Assembly (NCBI GenBank): GCA_030603805.1
Contig: JAUVXD010000008.1
Span: forward strand, 20,175-84,174
Reading direction: 5' to 3'
Source: Acholeplasmataceae bacterium
GTDB taxonomy: Bacteria; Bacillota_I; Bacilli_A; Acholeplasmatales; Acholeplasmataceae
Length of the DNA: 64,000 nt
The notes below the pieces were generated by a model. The model made no database searches, was not told the origin of the DNA, and worked only from the letters and a program-made list of their open reading frames with translations. The position numbers and the translations under genes are program-made. Below are positions 45,990-54,665 of this stretch, one piece after another (position 1 is the stretch's first letter; each line of letters begins with the position of its first letter).

Positions 45990-47470
45990 GATTGGATACC
46001 TCTCTTTCTTGAACGAATTCTAAAGAATATACCTAATAGTTGTAGTGTGATAATGGGTGCTAAAGCCACCATCGCAATCATGCCGAATCCATCAACAACG
46101 ACATTGGCATTTTCATAAGCATTGGCCGCTCCATGGGTAAATGCTAAGATGAAGGTTGTTGTCATAGGACCTGTTGCAACGCCACCTGCATCAAATGCAA
46201 TCCCTACGAAAAGTTTGGGTGTGATAAACATGAGTGCTAAAGCAATCACATACCCTGGTAATAAATAGTGCCATAATTGAATGGGTTCAACTAATATACG
46301 AATTTGTGAGAGCATGATGGCAAATCCTACACCGACTGAAAGTGGAATGAGGACTTGAATACGCTTGACATACCCTGAGGTGATTTCCTCAATTTGGTGT
46401 GTGAGAACAAACACAGCAGGCTCAGCGATAATCGTAAATAAGCCTAAGATGAAAGCAATCATTAACAAATAACTTTTATTCTCAAGTAATGCCAGTTGGT
46501 ATCCAATCTTAGACCCTACTTCCATAAAACCTGCTTCGACTGAAACAAGGAAAATAAATAATCCTAAAAAGGTATAGACAAATCCTTTCGCCATACGAGA
46601 AAATGCTCTTTTGGTAAGCTTGAAAGCGAAAGCATTCATCACGATAAAAATAATCATTAATGGCAATAAAGATAAAAATGTTTCATTAAAAATCGATCCC
46701 AAGACTAAGATAAAAGGACCAAAAATTTGACCTCTATCATCAAAAACAACTGGAACATGTTCTGCAAATGTCAAATCCCTTTGAAAATAGTTTAATACTA
46801 ATAGGGCCATAATAGCACCTGTTGATGCAATAGATACCAAACCAAAACTATCTTTTTCTGAAGATTTAGAATCTTTTTTGAGTCTTGAAATCCCGACAGA
46901 AAGTGCGAGTAAAAAAGGGACAGCAAGAACTCCTGTGGTTGCCCCAGATGCATCAAAAGCAATTGCTAAAAACTCAGGTGTCGCAAAAATCGCCATGACA
47001 AAAATGGCTAAGTATAAACAAAGCAAAATACGATAGAGTGGCAAGTTATAAATGATTCTTAAAAATCCTAACCCCAAAAGTAATGCAAGACCTATCGATA
47101 CACTGATTAAAATATTCAAACTTGGGATCAAATTACCCGTGACTGTGCCCACTTGATTGGCAAACACAAGGAGCCCTGGTTCAGCAATTGAGATAAAAAA
47201 ACCTAAAACAATACCTGCTACAATGACAATCCATAGTTTATTTGGTTTTGTGAGTGCACCCCCTGTTAAACTGCCTAATGGGGTAATCGAGAGATCAACG
47301 CCAATTAAAAATAATGAAAGTCCAAGAATAATTAAAACGGAGCCTATGATAAATCTAAAGATCAAAGGTGTCGATAAGGGAACTAGTGTCAAGTGTAGGA
47401 GAATAACGATGGTTGTAATAGGAAAAACTGCTAAAAAGTTTTCTTTAAGCTTTTGAGCAATGATGGTCAT
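45986..47470 (-). CDS. DUF1538 integral membrane protein (copy 1)
   Basis: A 494-residue protein with about 12-14 helices, built as two repeats. Repeat 1 has ISIAEPG (residues 94-99) and AFDASGATTG (171-180); repeat 2 has TIIAEPA (346-352) and AFDAGGVATG (425-434). The buried acidic residues and glycine-rich turns suggest an inverted-repeat transporter. The substrate is unknown. First gene of the operon with the tandem PII-like and M50-like genes; AAAGGAG lies upstream of the ATG. A TATAAT (47505-47510) suggests a promoter just upstream. Confidence 0.88.
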   Translation of the reverse strand: MTIIAQKLKENFLAVFPITTIVILLHLTLVPLSTPLIFRFIIGSVLIILGLSLFLIGVDLSITPLGSLTGGALTKPNKLWIVIVAGIVLGFFISIAEPGLLVFANQVGTVTGNLIPSLNILISVSIGLALLLGLGFLRIIYNLPLYRILLCLYLAIFVMAIFATPEFLAIAFDASGATTGVLAVPFLLALSVGISRLKKDSKSSEKDSFGLVSIASTGAIMALLVLNYFQRDLTFAEHVPVVFDDRGQIFGPFILVLGSIFNETFLSLLPLMIIFIVMNAFAFKLTKRAFSRMAKGFVYTFLGLFIFLVSVEAGFMEVGSKIGYQLALLENKSYLLMIAFILGLFTIIAEPAVFVLTHQIEEITSGYVKRIQVLIPLSVGVGFAIMLSQIRILVEPIQLWHYLLPGYVIALALMFITPKLFVGIAFDAGGVATGPMTTTFILAFTHGAANAYENANVVVDGFGMIAMVALAPIITLQLLGIFFRIRSRKRGIQS

Positions 47471-47634
47471 TGGTTGTCTCCTTTCTAGTTTTTGTCTTTA
47501 ATTTATTATACAATAAAAAGCTGATTAAATTCTACTTGGTGGAAAGAATGGTTGAGCTTTGAATAAAAAACATTTATTCTAATTTTTCCTCTGACTATTT
47601 TTTAAAATTGTTGCAATTTATCATATATCACTGC

Positions 47635-47663
47635 TTGACATAATTCAAAATATTTGCTATCAT
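47635..47663 (+). promoter_or_regulatory. Promoter of tRNA-Gly
   Basis: TTGACA (47635-47640), 17-base spacer, TATCAT (47658-47663), 16 bases before the tRNA. Confidence 0.85.
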
Positions 47664-47679
47664 AAAAAAGCATGAGAGC

Positions 47680-47754
47680 GTGGGCGTCGTATAATGGTTA
47701 TTACACGTGCTTGCCAAGCATGAAATGGGGGTCCGATTCCCCTCGCCCGCTCCA
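47680..47754 (+). tRNA. tRNA-Gly (GCC)
   Basis: A 75-base cloverleaf. The acceptor GTGGGCG pairs with CGCCCGC including a U-G at position 2-71; the anticodon arm GTGCTTGCCAAGCAT gives GCC; the T loop is TCCGATT with an encoded CCA. The U2-G71 wobble replaces the usual C-G pair. Confidence 0.97.
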
Positions 47755-47765
47755 GTAAAAAATAG

Positions 47766-47788
47766 CTGCACAAATTGTGCAGTTTTTT
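47766..47788 (+). terminator. Terminator of tRNA-Gly
   Basis: A 6-bp stem CTGCAC/GTGCAG with a 5-base loop, then T6. It lies just ahead of the acetyltransferase start. Confidence 0.85.
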
Positions 47789-47812
47789 GTTATACTTTTA
47801 ATAGGTGATGAG

Positions 47813-48352
47813 ATGAAAATTTATAAAACATATTCTAATTTAATCATTCGATCGATGAAAGATACTGATGCCCTTCATATATTCAATGCTTTGAAAGATC
47901 AAGGATGGCATCCCAGTTTAGCAACTTACGAAGCTTATTTTTTCATGCAAGAAAATAATGAACGAATCATATTCGTCGCAGAAAACTCTACACATATCGT
48001 GGGTTATGTCACTCTTGTGATGAATGCAACTTATGGTCCTTTTAAAAATCAAATGATACCTATGATTATTGACTTAAATGTTTTTGAAATTTATAGAAAC
48101 CAAGGTATCGCATCAAAGCTTCTTGATGTCTTAGAAGATTATGTTTTTTCAAGATCACCTAAAGTTTGTCTTTCTGTTGGTCTTCATTCGGGTTATGGAT
48201 CTGCTCAAAGACTTTATGTCAAAAGAGGGTATATTCCAGATGGTAGTGGTGTTTGGTATCAAGATGAAGTTGCAAAACCTTATTCAACAGTTGAAAATGA
48301 TGATGATTTGACGCTTTACTTCATAAAAGAAAGACCTGTTAACGTTTCTTGA
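47813..48352 (+). CDS. GNAT family N-acetyltransferase
   Basis: A 179-residue acetyltransferase. The acetyl-CoA binding motif A is EIYRNQGIASKLLDVLEDYV, and the C-terminal motif GSAQRLYVKRGYIPDGSG is typical of GNAT enzymes acting on small molecules. Substrate not readable. Start at ATG 47813 with AGGTGATG upstream; the frame extends 12 codons into the tRNA-Gly terminator without support. Confidence 0.85.
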   Translation: MKIYKTYSNLIIRSMKDTDALHIFNALKDQGWHPSLATYEAYFFMQENNERIIFVAENSTHIVGYVTLVMNATYGPFKNQMIPMIIDLNVFEIYRNQGIASKLLDVLEDYVFSRSPKVCLSVGLHSGYGSAQRLYVKRGYIPDGSGVWYQDEVAKPYSTVENDDDLTLYFIKERPVNVS

Positions 48353-48372
48353 TTTAAATGCGTACGAACCTA

Positions 48373-48401
48373 TTGCTTACTTGATTTAAGTATGCTATAA
48401 T
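48373..48401 (+). promoter_or_regulatory. Promoter of the c-di-AMP riboswitch transcript
   Basis: TTGCTT (48373-48378), 17-base spacer, extended TGCTATAAT (-10 at 48396-48401), a few bases before the aptamer. Confidence 0.85.
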
Positions 48402-48405
48402 CCAA

Positions 48406-48548
48406 GCGTCGCAATCTCCGAATCCACATAAGAGTGGGGGAACCAATGTTTTGGGGTGAATCATTAGAAGGGCAACTTGGATGTCCTAACCCGTCAGCTA
48501 ACCTCATAGGAGTTCACCAAGCGTGTAGTGTATACTATGCGTTTTTTT
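48406..48548 (+). ncRNA. c-di-AMP riboswitch (ydaO/yuaA type)
   Basis: The conserved ydaO elements occur in order: CTCCGAATCCAC, GGGGGAACCAA, TTGGGGTGAATC, AAGGGCAACTTGG, then CCCGTCAGCTAACCTCATAG. A terminator follows directly: stem CGTGTAGT/ACTATGCG (48522-48541, G-U pairs tolerated) and T7. In known examples c-di-AMP binding favours the terminator. The controlled gene is a cation/proton antiporter, in line with the role of c-di-AMP in potassium balance. Confidence 0.93.
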
Positions 48549-48573
48549 CTTTGCAAATAAGCTTTGAAAGGCT

Positions 48574-49791
48574 GTGAATCTCTTGCATATTATTTTAAAA
48601 ATTAGTTTAATCTTGGTCATCGGTTTTATCTTTGGCAAATTTGCTAAACTCTTAAAGTTACCCAGTGTTTCAGGATATCTGATTGCTGGACTTTTACTTG
48701 GACCATCTTTCTTTAGTTTTGTGTCACCAGAAGAAACCAAGTCCTTTGAAATTATTAGTGAGATTACTTTATCATTCATCGCCTTTGGGATTGGTAGCGA
48801 ATTTATGCTTAAAGATATTGTCAAGATGGGCAAAAAGATTGCAATTATTACTTTAGCCGAAGTGATTGGTGCCATTACCATTGTATTTTCTGTGATGTAT
48901 TTTATCTTCAATATGGATTTTGCATTTTCAATTGTGATTGCATCGATGTCTGCTGCAACTGCGCCTGCAGCCACCATCATGGTCATTAGACAATATCGCG
49001 CCTATGGCCCTGTAACAAAAACCATTTTACCAGTCGTTGCTTTAGATGATGTTTTTGGCATTATGGCGTTTGGTATTGCCATTAGTATTGCAAAAATTCT
49101 GGTGAGTGATGCAGAATTTAATGTGCTCAAAATTATCGGTGTTCCACTGATCGAAATATTAAGCTCACTACTCTTAGGTCTAATCTTAGGTGCTTTGTTG
49201 GCTATGTTAACCAAAAGAATTGATCCAAAGGATGAATTACAAATCAAAACCATCTTCTTTGTGGGCATTGGTGCTGGGTTATCGATGACCTTAGGTTTAT
49301 CTCCTTTGCTAACAAATATTATGATGGGGGCAACATTAGCCAATTTGCGTGCTTATTCTAACCGCTCATTTAGTGCCATTAACGATTTCGTCCCTATTTT
49401 CTACGTCTTATTCTTCACCATTGCTGGTGCGTCATTAGATATCAAAATACTCTACTCCGTAGGTATTGCTGGACTTGGATATATTGCTGCACGTGCAACA
49501 GGTAAAATTTTAGGTGCTTGGCTTGGTTCAAAATCTGTCAAAGCAGAAAAACAAGTACAAAAGTATCTGGGATTTGCGCTTCTACCGCAAGGTGGGATCT
49601 CCATTGGTTTATCTGTCTTAGTCATGCAACAGCTTCCACAATATGCGGTTGAAATCACAACCATCATTATGGCAAGCGTACTCTTCTATGAAACCTTAGG
49701 TCCTATTTTTGCGAAAATCTCTATTTCAAAAGCTGGAGAGATTAATGCACTTCCAAACATTGATGATTTGATTGAAACACCTGCGCATTAA
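48574..49791 (+). CDS. CPA2-family cation/proton antiporter
   Basis: A 405-residue polytopic protein of the monovalent cation:proton antiporter-2 family with about 12 helices (FGKFAKLLKLPSVSGYLIAG and IASMSAATAPAATIMVIRQY near the transport site, ALDDVFGIMAFG with the acidic pair). It lacks the cytoplasmic RCK/TrkA-N domains of KefB/KefC. A c-di-AMP riboswitch in the leader points to potassium or sodium balance. The start is uncertain: GTG at 48574 sits close to GAAAGG, while TTG at 48583 has a longer spacing. Confidence 0.88.
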   Translation: MNLLHIILKISLILVIGFIFGKFAKLLKLPSVSGYLIAGLLLGPSFFSFVSPEETKSFEIISEITLSFIAFGIGSEFMLKDIVKMGKKIAIITLAEVIGAITIVFSVMYFIFNMDFAFSIVIASMSAATAPAATIMVIRQYRAYGPVTKTILPVVALDDVFGIMAFGIAISIAKILVSDAEFNVLKIIGVPLIEILSSLLLGLILGALLAMLTKRIDPKDELQIKTIFFVGIGAGLSMTLGLSPLLTNIMMGATLANLRAYSNRSFSAINDFVPIFYVLFFTIAGASLDIKILYSVGIAGLGYIAARATGKILGAWLGSKSVKAEKQVQKYLGFALLPQGGISIGLSVLVMQQLPQYAVEITTIIMASVLFYETLGPIFAKISISKAGEINALPNIDDLIETPAH

Positions 49792-49814
49792 AAAAGGACA
49801 ACCGAGTTGTCCTT
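49791..49814 (-). terminator. Terminator on the minus strand facing the antiporter
   Basis: A 9-bp stem AAGGACAAC/GTTGTCCTT with a 3-base loop; its T run is on the minus strand. It can stop the membrane protein transcript coming from the right. Confidence 0.8.
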
Positions 49815-49816
49815 AG

Positions 49817-49845
49817 GCTTAATATCACAGATATTAGGCTTTTTT
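49817..49845 (+). terminator. Terminator of the antiporter gene
   Basis: A 10-bp stem GCTTAATATC/GATATTAGGC with a 3-base loop and T6 on the plus strand. Confidence 0.85.
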
Positions 49846-49847
49846 AT

Positions 49848-50570
49848 TTAGATGTGTTCTTGTTCCTTTTCATCACTATGAAGTTGTTCTAAAGCAAGTT
49901 TTCCTAAGAGATAAATTAAATATAATGCAGCTGCACTGATGAGCCAATAAAAGATATTGGTTGACTTGATACCGCCTGTAACAAATAGGTTAATTAAAGT
50001 AAATGGCACTGCAATCACTTGTGCAAGCATGAGCATCAGGCTTGCATATCCTGCATTTGAAAATAAACAAATCAAGATGGGAATCAATACTATCAGCATG
50101 GTTCCTAAACTATTCGCAAAATAGCAATAAAGTGCAATTAAAACGAGTGGCTTAAAGTATATGGAAGGTTTAATTGAAAATTGATATGCTTGATTTAGGA
50201 AAAATGAAAATACCATCACCATTAAGTAGAGTGAAACAATTGCACTTGCAATCATCTGCCAAGTCAAAGGTGTTGTCCATACTTGAAGGCTGAAATGATA
50301 GGAAAAAAGTGCACGCATGAGTGTTCCAAATCCATTTGGGAATGTGAGGAGTAACAAAATTAGATGTGCTTGAGGAAACAGATGTTTAGATGTCAAAATA
50401 TAAATGGCATAAATAATCAAAACACTCGGTAAAAGTATGGTGATGATTGGAAAAAAGTCTGTTCTTCCCGACAAATTTAGAAAAACATAGAAGACTGAAA
50501 TAATGGCTAATAGGGTAAATTGCATTTCTTTGCCAATCTTAGATTCAAATCCTTTAATCAATGTTAACAT
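49848..50570 (-). CDS. Seven-helix membrane protein, unknown function
   Basis: A 240-residue polytopic protein with about seven helices and few charged residues. No family recognised. Its layout (N-terminal basic segment, internal helices, a final YLxYLLGKLALEQL-like helix) resembles the next gene upstream, 50654-51346, so the two look like diverged paralogs. An acidic tail (HSDEKEQEH) ends the protein. Confidence 0.6.
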   Translation of the reverse strand: MLTLIKGFESKIGKEMQFTLLAIISVFYVFLNLSGRTDFFPIITILLPSVLIIYAIYILTSKHLFPQAHLILLLLTFPNGFGTLMRALFSYHFSLQVWTTPLTWQMIASAIVSLYLMVMVFSFFLNQAYQFSIKPSIYFKPLVLIALYCYFANSLGTMLIVLIPILICLFSNAGYASLMLMLAQVIAVPFTLINLFVTGGIKSTNIFYWLISAAALYLIYLLGKLALEQLHSDEKEQEHI

Positions 50571-50628
50571 AGGATCCCTCGATTCGTTTGTTTACCCTTA
50601 TTATATGAAATATTTCGTTAAAAGTCGT

Positions 50629-50655
50629 AAAAAAAAGGGATTTTTATCATCCCTT
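50629..50655 (-). terminator. Terminator between the two membrane protein genes
   Basis: A 7-bp minus-strand stem AAGGGAT/ATCCCTT with a 7-base loop, followed by T8. Confidence 0.85.
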
Positions 50656-51346
50656 ATGATTTTAAATATTTTAATGTTGCCTTGACAGCACCAATGATTA
50701 AATAAATTGCAATCGCTGTAAAAAGGAAGTATGACAGTGGTTGATCCAGTAGATTTCCGTTAAATAAAATGTCTAAAAATCTAAATGGCACATCGATAAC
50801 ACCTGCTAAAAGTAAGACAACTGCAAAGAGTTTAGAACCAAAACCTAGAGCAATCAGTGGTGGTAATATTTTTAATACAGCACCACTAAAACCATCTCTA
50901 AAGAAAAAGAACACAAATGCAATCATTGCTGCTGTTAAAACATCTGATGATGCCAGATTGAACTTTCCTTCTTTAGATAAAATAAACGATAAAATCATCA
51001 ATGCTAGATAAACAAAAATGATGAGATTGATGATGAGTTCTAAACTAAATGTCATATCAAATGAAAATGTCGAAAAGTTAAACGAGGTAACTGCTAAGAC
51101 AAACTGTCTGCCTGCACTTAAAAACGAAGTGATTAATAAGACTAAATGTGATGCAAGGGACAATTTTTTGAGTTCAAGTCCGATGGCTGAAATCGCAACT
51201 AAAAGTATAGGTGCTAAAAATGCAAGCTGTAGCCAAATATTTTGCCCTCCTAAATGAGTACCAACGATAAGACCTGATATTAAAACAATAGTCAAGAGCC
51301 TTACAAAACCTGAAATCAGATTTTTGAGATTTTTAATTGAGTTCAT
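50654..51346 (-). CDS. Seven-helix membrane protein, unknown function (paralog-like)
   Basis: A 230-residue polytopic protein with about seven helices and a final SYFLFTAIAIYLIIGAVKAT helix followed by a basic end. Same general plan and size as the adjacent 49848-50570 gene. No catalytic motifs seen; function unknown. It has its own terminator, so each gene may be independently expressed. Confidence 0.6.
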   Translation of the reverse strand: MNSIKNLKNLISGFVRLLTIVLISGLIVGTHLGGQNIWLQLAFLAPILLVAISAIGLELKKLSLASHLVLLITSFLSAGRQFVLAVTSFNFSTFSFDMTFSLELIINLIIFVYLALMILSFILSKEGKFNLASSDVLTAAMIAFVFFFFRDGFSGAVLKILPPLIALGFGSKLFAVVLLLAGVIDVPFRFLDILFNGNLLDQPLSYFLFTAIAIYLIIGAVKATLKYLKS

Positions 51347-51420
51347 ATAAATTTCCTTTCTCTAATGGATACTTCTATTTTATCATGATAGAAAACCCAA
51401 CTCTAGTGATGTGCCTGTAT

Positions 51421-51444
51421 TAAAAAACACCTCAAGTGAGGTGT
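51421..51444 (-). terminator. Terminator after the aromatic acid exporter-like gene
   Basis: A 7-bp minus-strand stem ACACCTC/GAGGTGT with a 4-base loop, then T6. It overlaps the gene's stop. Confidence 0.85.
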
Positions 51445-52412
51445 TTATCTCCAAAATTTGGATATTGGTGATGAAATTCAACTTTAACCATCAATAATGA
51501 CTCAATTTCGTTTAAAATCTGATAGAGCATCGCTCTAATCTCAAACTCTTCTCTTGTTTCGGGCAGACTTGCTTCTTTATAGGTTTGCTGGAGTTGATCA
51601 AGTTTTTTAAGTTGAAATATCGCTTTGTTATATATTCCGATATCATAAGTGAGTTCTTTAACAAAAGTTGATATTTCTAATGCGAATGGATGCAATGTTT
51701 TAATTTTTAATGCTTGCTGATACATATGTCTGATATAGTTAGTTTGTTCTTTTCTCATATGAAAATAAGAAAGATAACTATGATCATTTTGAAAAAGTAA
51801 ATCTTTATCAACGAGTTCAACAATATCAATCGTTTCAGAAATCTTTTTATTAAGCATCGCATAATGTCGATAATATTCATCATGATACTCTGGGTCTTTC
51901 AGCAAGATTGATAGCATAAATAAATGATCCCTAACCAGTTGATCAATGGTTTTCACATAAGAATCTAATGTTTTTTCTGAAGAGGTTGGGTAAATGATAT
52001 TAAAGACTGATGCGATGGCAACTGCAATCGTAATCAGTAAAAACTCATTAAAAAGTAACCCCCCATCAAAAGAACCTTTAATGAGTAAATGTGTCACAAG
52101 GACAAGTGCTGGCACAATACCTTCTGATATCTTTAAAACCCAAGATGTATAAGCAAAAATAAAAACAAAAATGCTAAAGACTAAAAATGAGTATCCGAAA
52201 GCAATAAACATTAAAGTCGCAAGCATTAAGCCGTAAAATGCGTCAATTAAGCGTCTAAGTGAAATCTGAAGTGAATCTCTTTTTGTTAAATGAATCGATA
52301 AAATCGCAAGAATTCCTGCGGTTAAATAGTAGTCAAGAGATAATGAAAAAGCAACCAGGCTCGCGATGACACCAACTAGACTCATTTTGATTGCTGTATG
52401 AAAGAGTCTCAT
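51432..52412 (-). CDS. Aromatic acid exporter family (ArAE/FUSC-like) membrane protein
   Basis: A 326-residue protein. Residues 1-145 hold about six helices with the family-like TAIKMSLVGVIASLVAFS and RDSLQISLRRLIDAFYGLM segments; the rest is a soluble helical domain, as in ArAE_1 proteins of Firmicutes. These export aromatic acids or related compounds; the substrate here is unknown. It lies 9 bases after the Ntdp-like gene and is probably co-transcribed. Confidence 0.8.
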   Translation of the reverse strand: MRLFHTAIKMSLVGVIASLVAFSLSLDYYLTAGILAILSIHLTKRDSLQISLRRLIDAFYGLMLATLMFIAFGYSFLVFSIFVFIFAYTSWVLKISEGIVPALVLVTHLLIKGSFDGGLLFNEFLLITIAVAIASVFNIIYPTSSEKTLDSYVKTIDQLVRDHLFMLSILLKDPEYHDEYYRHYAMLNKKISETIDIVELVDKDLLFQNDHSYLSYFHMRKEQTNYIRHMYQQALKIKTLHPFALEISTFVKELTYDIGIYNKAIFQLKKLDQLQQTYKEASLPETREEFEIRAMLYQILNEIESLLMVKVEFHHQYPNFGDKHLT

Positions 52413-52421
52413 GAAAGAACC

Positions 52422-52952
52422 TCACTTCTTGGTGACGCTTTTATATTGTTCGTAAAAGTCTATAATATCCGATAGACAAAAAGGCTTTTCCTTTTGTTCA
52501 ATTTTTTCAATGAGCAGTTTGATTTGCTCAGAGATTATCCCTTGAATTTCTTCAGGATAACACATCAAATCCAGATGTGTTTCATATTCTTTTTCATCAA
52601 GTAAAATATAGCGCCCGTCTGGATAAACCTTGACATCCAAATCATAGTCGATATACTTAATGGCTTCTCCATCATAAAGGTAAGGGCTCGAAAGATTGCA
52701 GTAAAAATAAACGCCATCCTTCTTGAGCATTCCAATGATGTTAAACCATAAGTCGTTATAGAAATAGCATATAGCAGGTTCTTTCGTATGCCAACTTCTG
52801 CCATCAGATTCTATAACTTTCGTTCTGTTGTTGCCTGTCACTAACATGTGTTGATCTTGATATAATACCACGGATTTTTTCCAGATTCGGTGCAGTTTTT
52901 TGTTATGCTTATAACTGTGAATAGACACAGTCATACCAGTTGATAACTTCAT
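52422..52952 (-). CDS. DUF402 nucleoside tri-/diphosphatase (Ntdp-like)
   Basis: A 176-residue protein of the DUF402 family (YgaC/Ntdp in Bacilli). The beta-barrel core with WHTKEPAICYFYNDLWFNII, FYCNLSSPYLYDGEAIKYID and DLDVKVYPDG aspartates matches the family, which hydrolyses nucleoside tri- and diphosphates. Start at ATG 52952 with AGGTGG upstream, rather than the longer frame. Confidence 0.88.
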   Translation of the reverse strand: MKLSTGMTVSIHSYKHNKKLHRIWKKSVVLYQDQHMLVTGNNRTKVIESDGRSWHTKEPAICYFYNDLWFNIIGMLKKDGVYFYCNLSSPYLYDGEAIKYIDYDLDVKVYPDGRYILLDEKEYETHLDLMCYPEEIQGIISEQIKLLIEKIEQKEKPFCLSDIIDFYEQYKSVTKK

Positions 52953-53020
52953 AAAAACCACCTCAAATGTTGGTATTATTATATCATGCACCATAAAAAA
53001 TGGTAGTGTTTTTGATGCTA

Positions 53021-53048
53021 AAAAATAAAAAGCTCTCTTTCGAGAACT
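53021..53048 (-). terminator. Terminator after the 285-residue membrane protein
   Basis: A 7-bp minus-strand stem AGTTCTC/GAGAGCT with GAAA loop, followed by a T-rich run. Confidence 0.75.
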
Positions 53049-53060
53049 TCGATGATAGGA

Positions 53061-53918
53061 CTATAGTGTTCGATATATTTGTCTTAACGATATAAATCCA
53101 AAGATACCTAAGATGAGAAAACTAACAATAAAACCTATAATCTCTTGTGGTGAAAAAATAAGACCTGCTTGATACTGAAAATAAGTTGATGCTAAGATAC
53201 TAGGAAATAACATCGTGATAATCATTAGGACGGGTATGGAAAGTATAATGCCCAGCGGGTGCTTCTTTCTCATAAAAATACCTGAGAGTATGGATATTGG
53301 TACAATAATCGCTAAATCAAAGGCGTGTGTGTATAAGGTTGGATAAATGCTCATCTTAGGAATTGCTCCGAAAAGTAGAGAGGTTATAGGATCAACTGCC
53401 CAAAGAATGCCTGCAATAAGTCCCATAATGATTAGATAATAAGGTATCCAAGTTTTTTGAGTCATAAGAGCTTTTTGAAAGAGTATGTGTGAAAGTTTTA
53501 GAAGTGTTAAGATGACTCCAAAGAAACTCATTCCAAAGATGATGATATAAACGATGAAAAATCGATTATATGCGATACTGAGTGAAAAAGTGGCGTATAA
53601 GTAGAAAAAATAAGCAAATGTACCCGAAAGTAGAAAAAGCCCTTGTTCTTCACGTTTTTTATAGATTAATAAACTGATGATTAATAGCGGTATGCCAATC
53701 AATATGACGACCAAATCAGTTCCTCTGTTGGCTGCACCAATCATGATAGAATCATAAGCATAAATCCCGATGCCATATAAAGAAACTAATTCACCTCTCG
53801 TATTGATAACATCAGGAAGATTCAGATTTTCTTGATAAAACAAGCCTATCAGTGCGACAAACATGGATAAAAAGCCAGTGGTAAGCCCTAATAGATAAAC
53901 AGTTGATTTTCGATACAT
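53061..53918 (-). CDS. Eight-helix membrane protein, unknown function
   Basis: A 285-residue polytopic protein with eight predicted helices. No family recognised with confidence. A polar loop after the first helix (NLPDVINTRGELVSLYG) is the only long hydrophilic stretch in the N-terminal half. Start at ATG 53918 with GGAGGG four bases upstream. Single-gene transcript with its own terminator. Confidence 0.65.
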   Translation of the reverse strand: MYRKSTVYLLGLTTGFLSMFVALIGLFYQENLNLPDVINTRGELVSLYGIGIYAYDSIMIGAANRGTDLVVILIGIPLLIISLLIYKKREEQGLFLLSGTFAYFFYLYATFSLSIAYNRFFIVYIIIFGMSFFGVILTLLKLSHILFQKALMTQKTWIPYYLIIMGLIAGILWAVDPITSLLFGAIPKMSIYPTLYTHAFDLAIIVPISILSGIFMRKKHPLGIILSIPVLMIITMLFPSILASTYFQYQAGLIFSPQEIIGFIVSFLILGIFGFISLRQIYRTL

Positions 53919-54080
53919 GGTTCCCTCCAAAATCTTGGGTTTTCGTGTGTAAGTTTATTATATCGAATTTAATCTTGTTTTTAAAACATTTACAGACCAG
54001 ATACATGATTTTCTTGCTCAATTGCATAATGATCTAAGTATTTTTGTGACTTTAGTCCTTTTTCATAGTATGATAAAGAT

Positions 54081-54641
54081 ATGGATAATCATTTGGAACC
54101 TTTCAAATTTAAAGACAGTCAATCCTTTGAACTGTGGCTTAAAAACAATCTGGATCACAGAGGTATTTTTTTACTTTTTGATAAGACAAAAAAGACGACA
54201 TTATCCCCAAATGAAGCATTAGATATCGCACTATGTTATGGATGGATTGATGGCGTCATGAAGCGTATCGATGATGTTTACTATATCAAGTATTTTGCTA
54301 AGAGAAGTCCGAAATCCATATGGTCAACTAAAAACAAAAACCGAGTTGAAGAACTCATCAAACTCGGTTTTATGACGATTCATGGGATGAAGGCTATAGA
54401 GATTGCAAAATCGAATGGGCAATGGGATAAAGCAGATTTGCCTGCAAATGATTTTTCACTCGATGGCTTTGTGGAGCTTTTAAAGCCCTTTGAGATTGCA
54501 TATCACAACTATATTCATATGTCTTTGTCTACTCAAAAAACATTTGCCTATCATTATTTTGATGGTAAAAAAGAGGAAACTAGACAAAGAAGATTAACCT
54601 GGATTATTGATCGATTAAATCAAAATCAAGGACCTATGTAA
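54081..54641 (+). CDS. YdeI/OmpD-associated family protein
   Basis: A 186-residue soluble protein matching the YdeI/OmpD-associated family, sometimes annotated as bacteriocin-protection protein. The segments SFELWLKNNLDHRGIFLLF, ALCYGWIDGVMKRID, YYIKYFAKRSPKSIWSTKN and TFAYHYFDGKKEETRQRRL are typical. The true function is not established. Single gene with a terminator behind it. Confidence 0.85.
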   Translation: MDNHLEPFKFKDSQSFELWLKNNLDHRGIFLLFDKTKKTTLSPNEALDIALCYGWIDGVMKRIDDVYYIKYFAKRSPKSIWSTKNKNRVEELIKLGFMTIHGMKAIEIAKSNGQWDKADLPANDFSLDGFVELLKPFEIAYHNYIHMSLSTQKTFAYHYFDGKKEETRQRRLTWIIDRLNQNQGPM

Positions 54642-54665
54642 AACCTCTGCATAGAGGTTTTTTTA
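54642..54665. terminator. Terminator between convergent genes at 54.65 kb
   Basis: A 7-bp stem AACCTCT/AGAGGTT with a 4-base loop and T7 on the plus strand; weaker Ts on the minus strand serve the DUF4256 gene. Confidence 0.85.

Noticed and set aside
48504..48986. 160-codon minus-strand frame
   Set aside because: Antisense to the riboswitch and the first part of the antiporter, which are both well supported.
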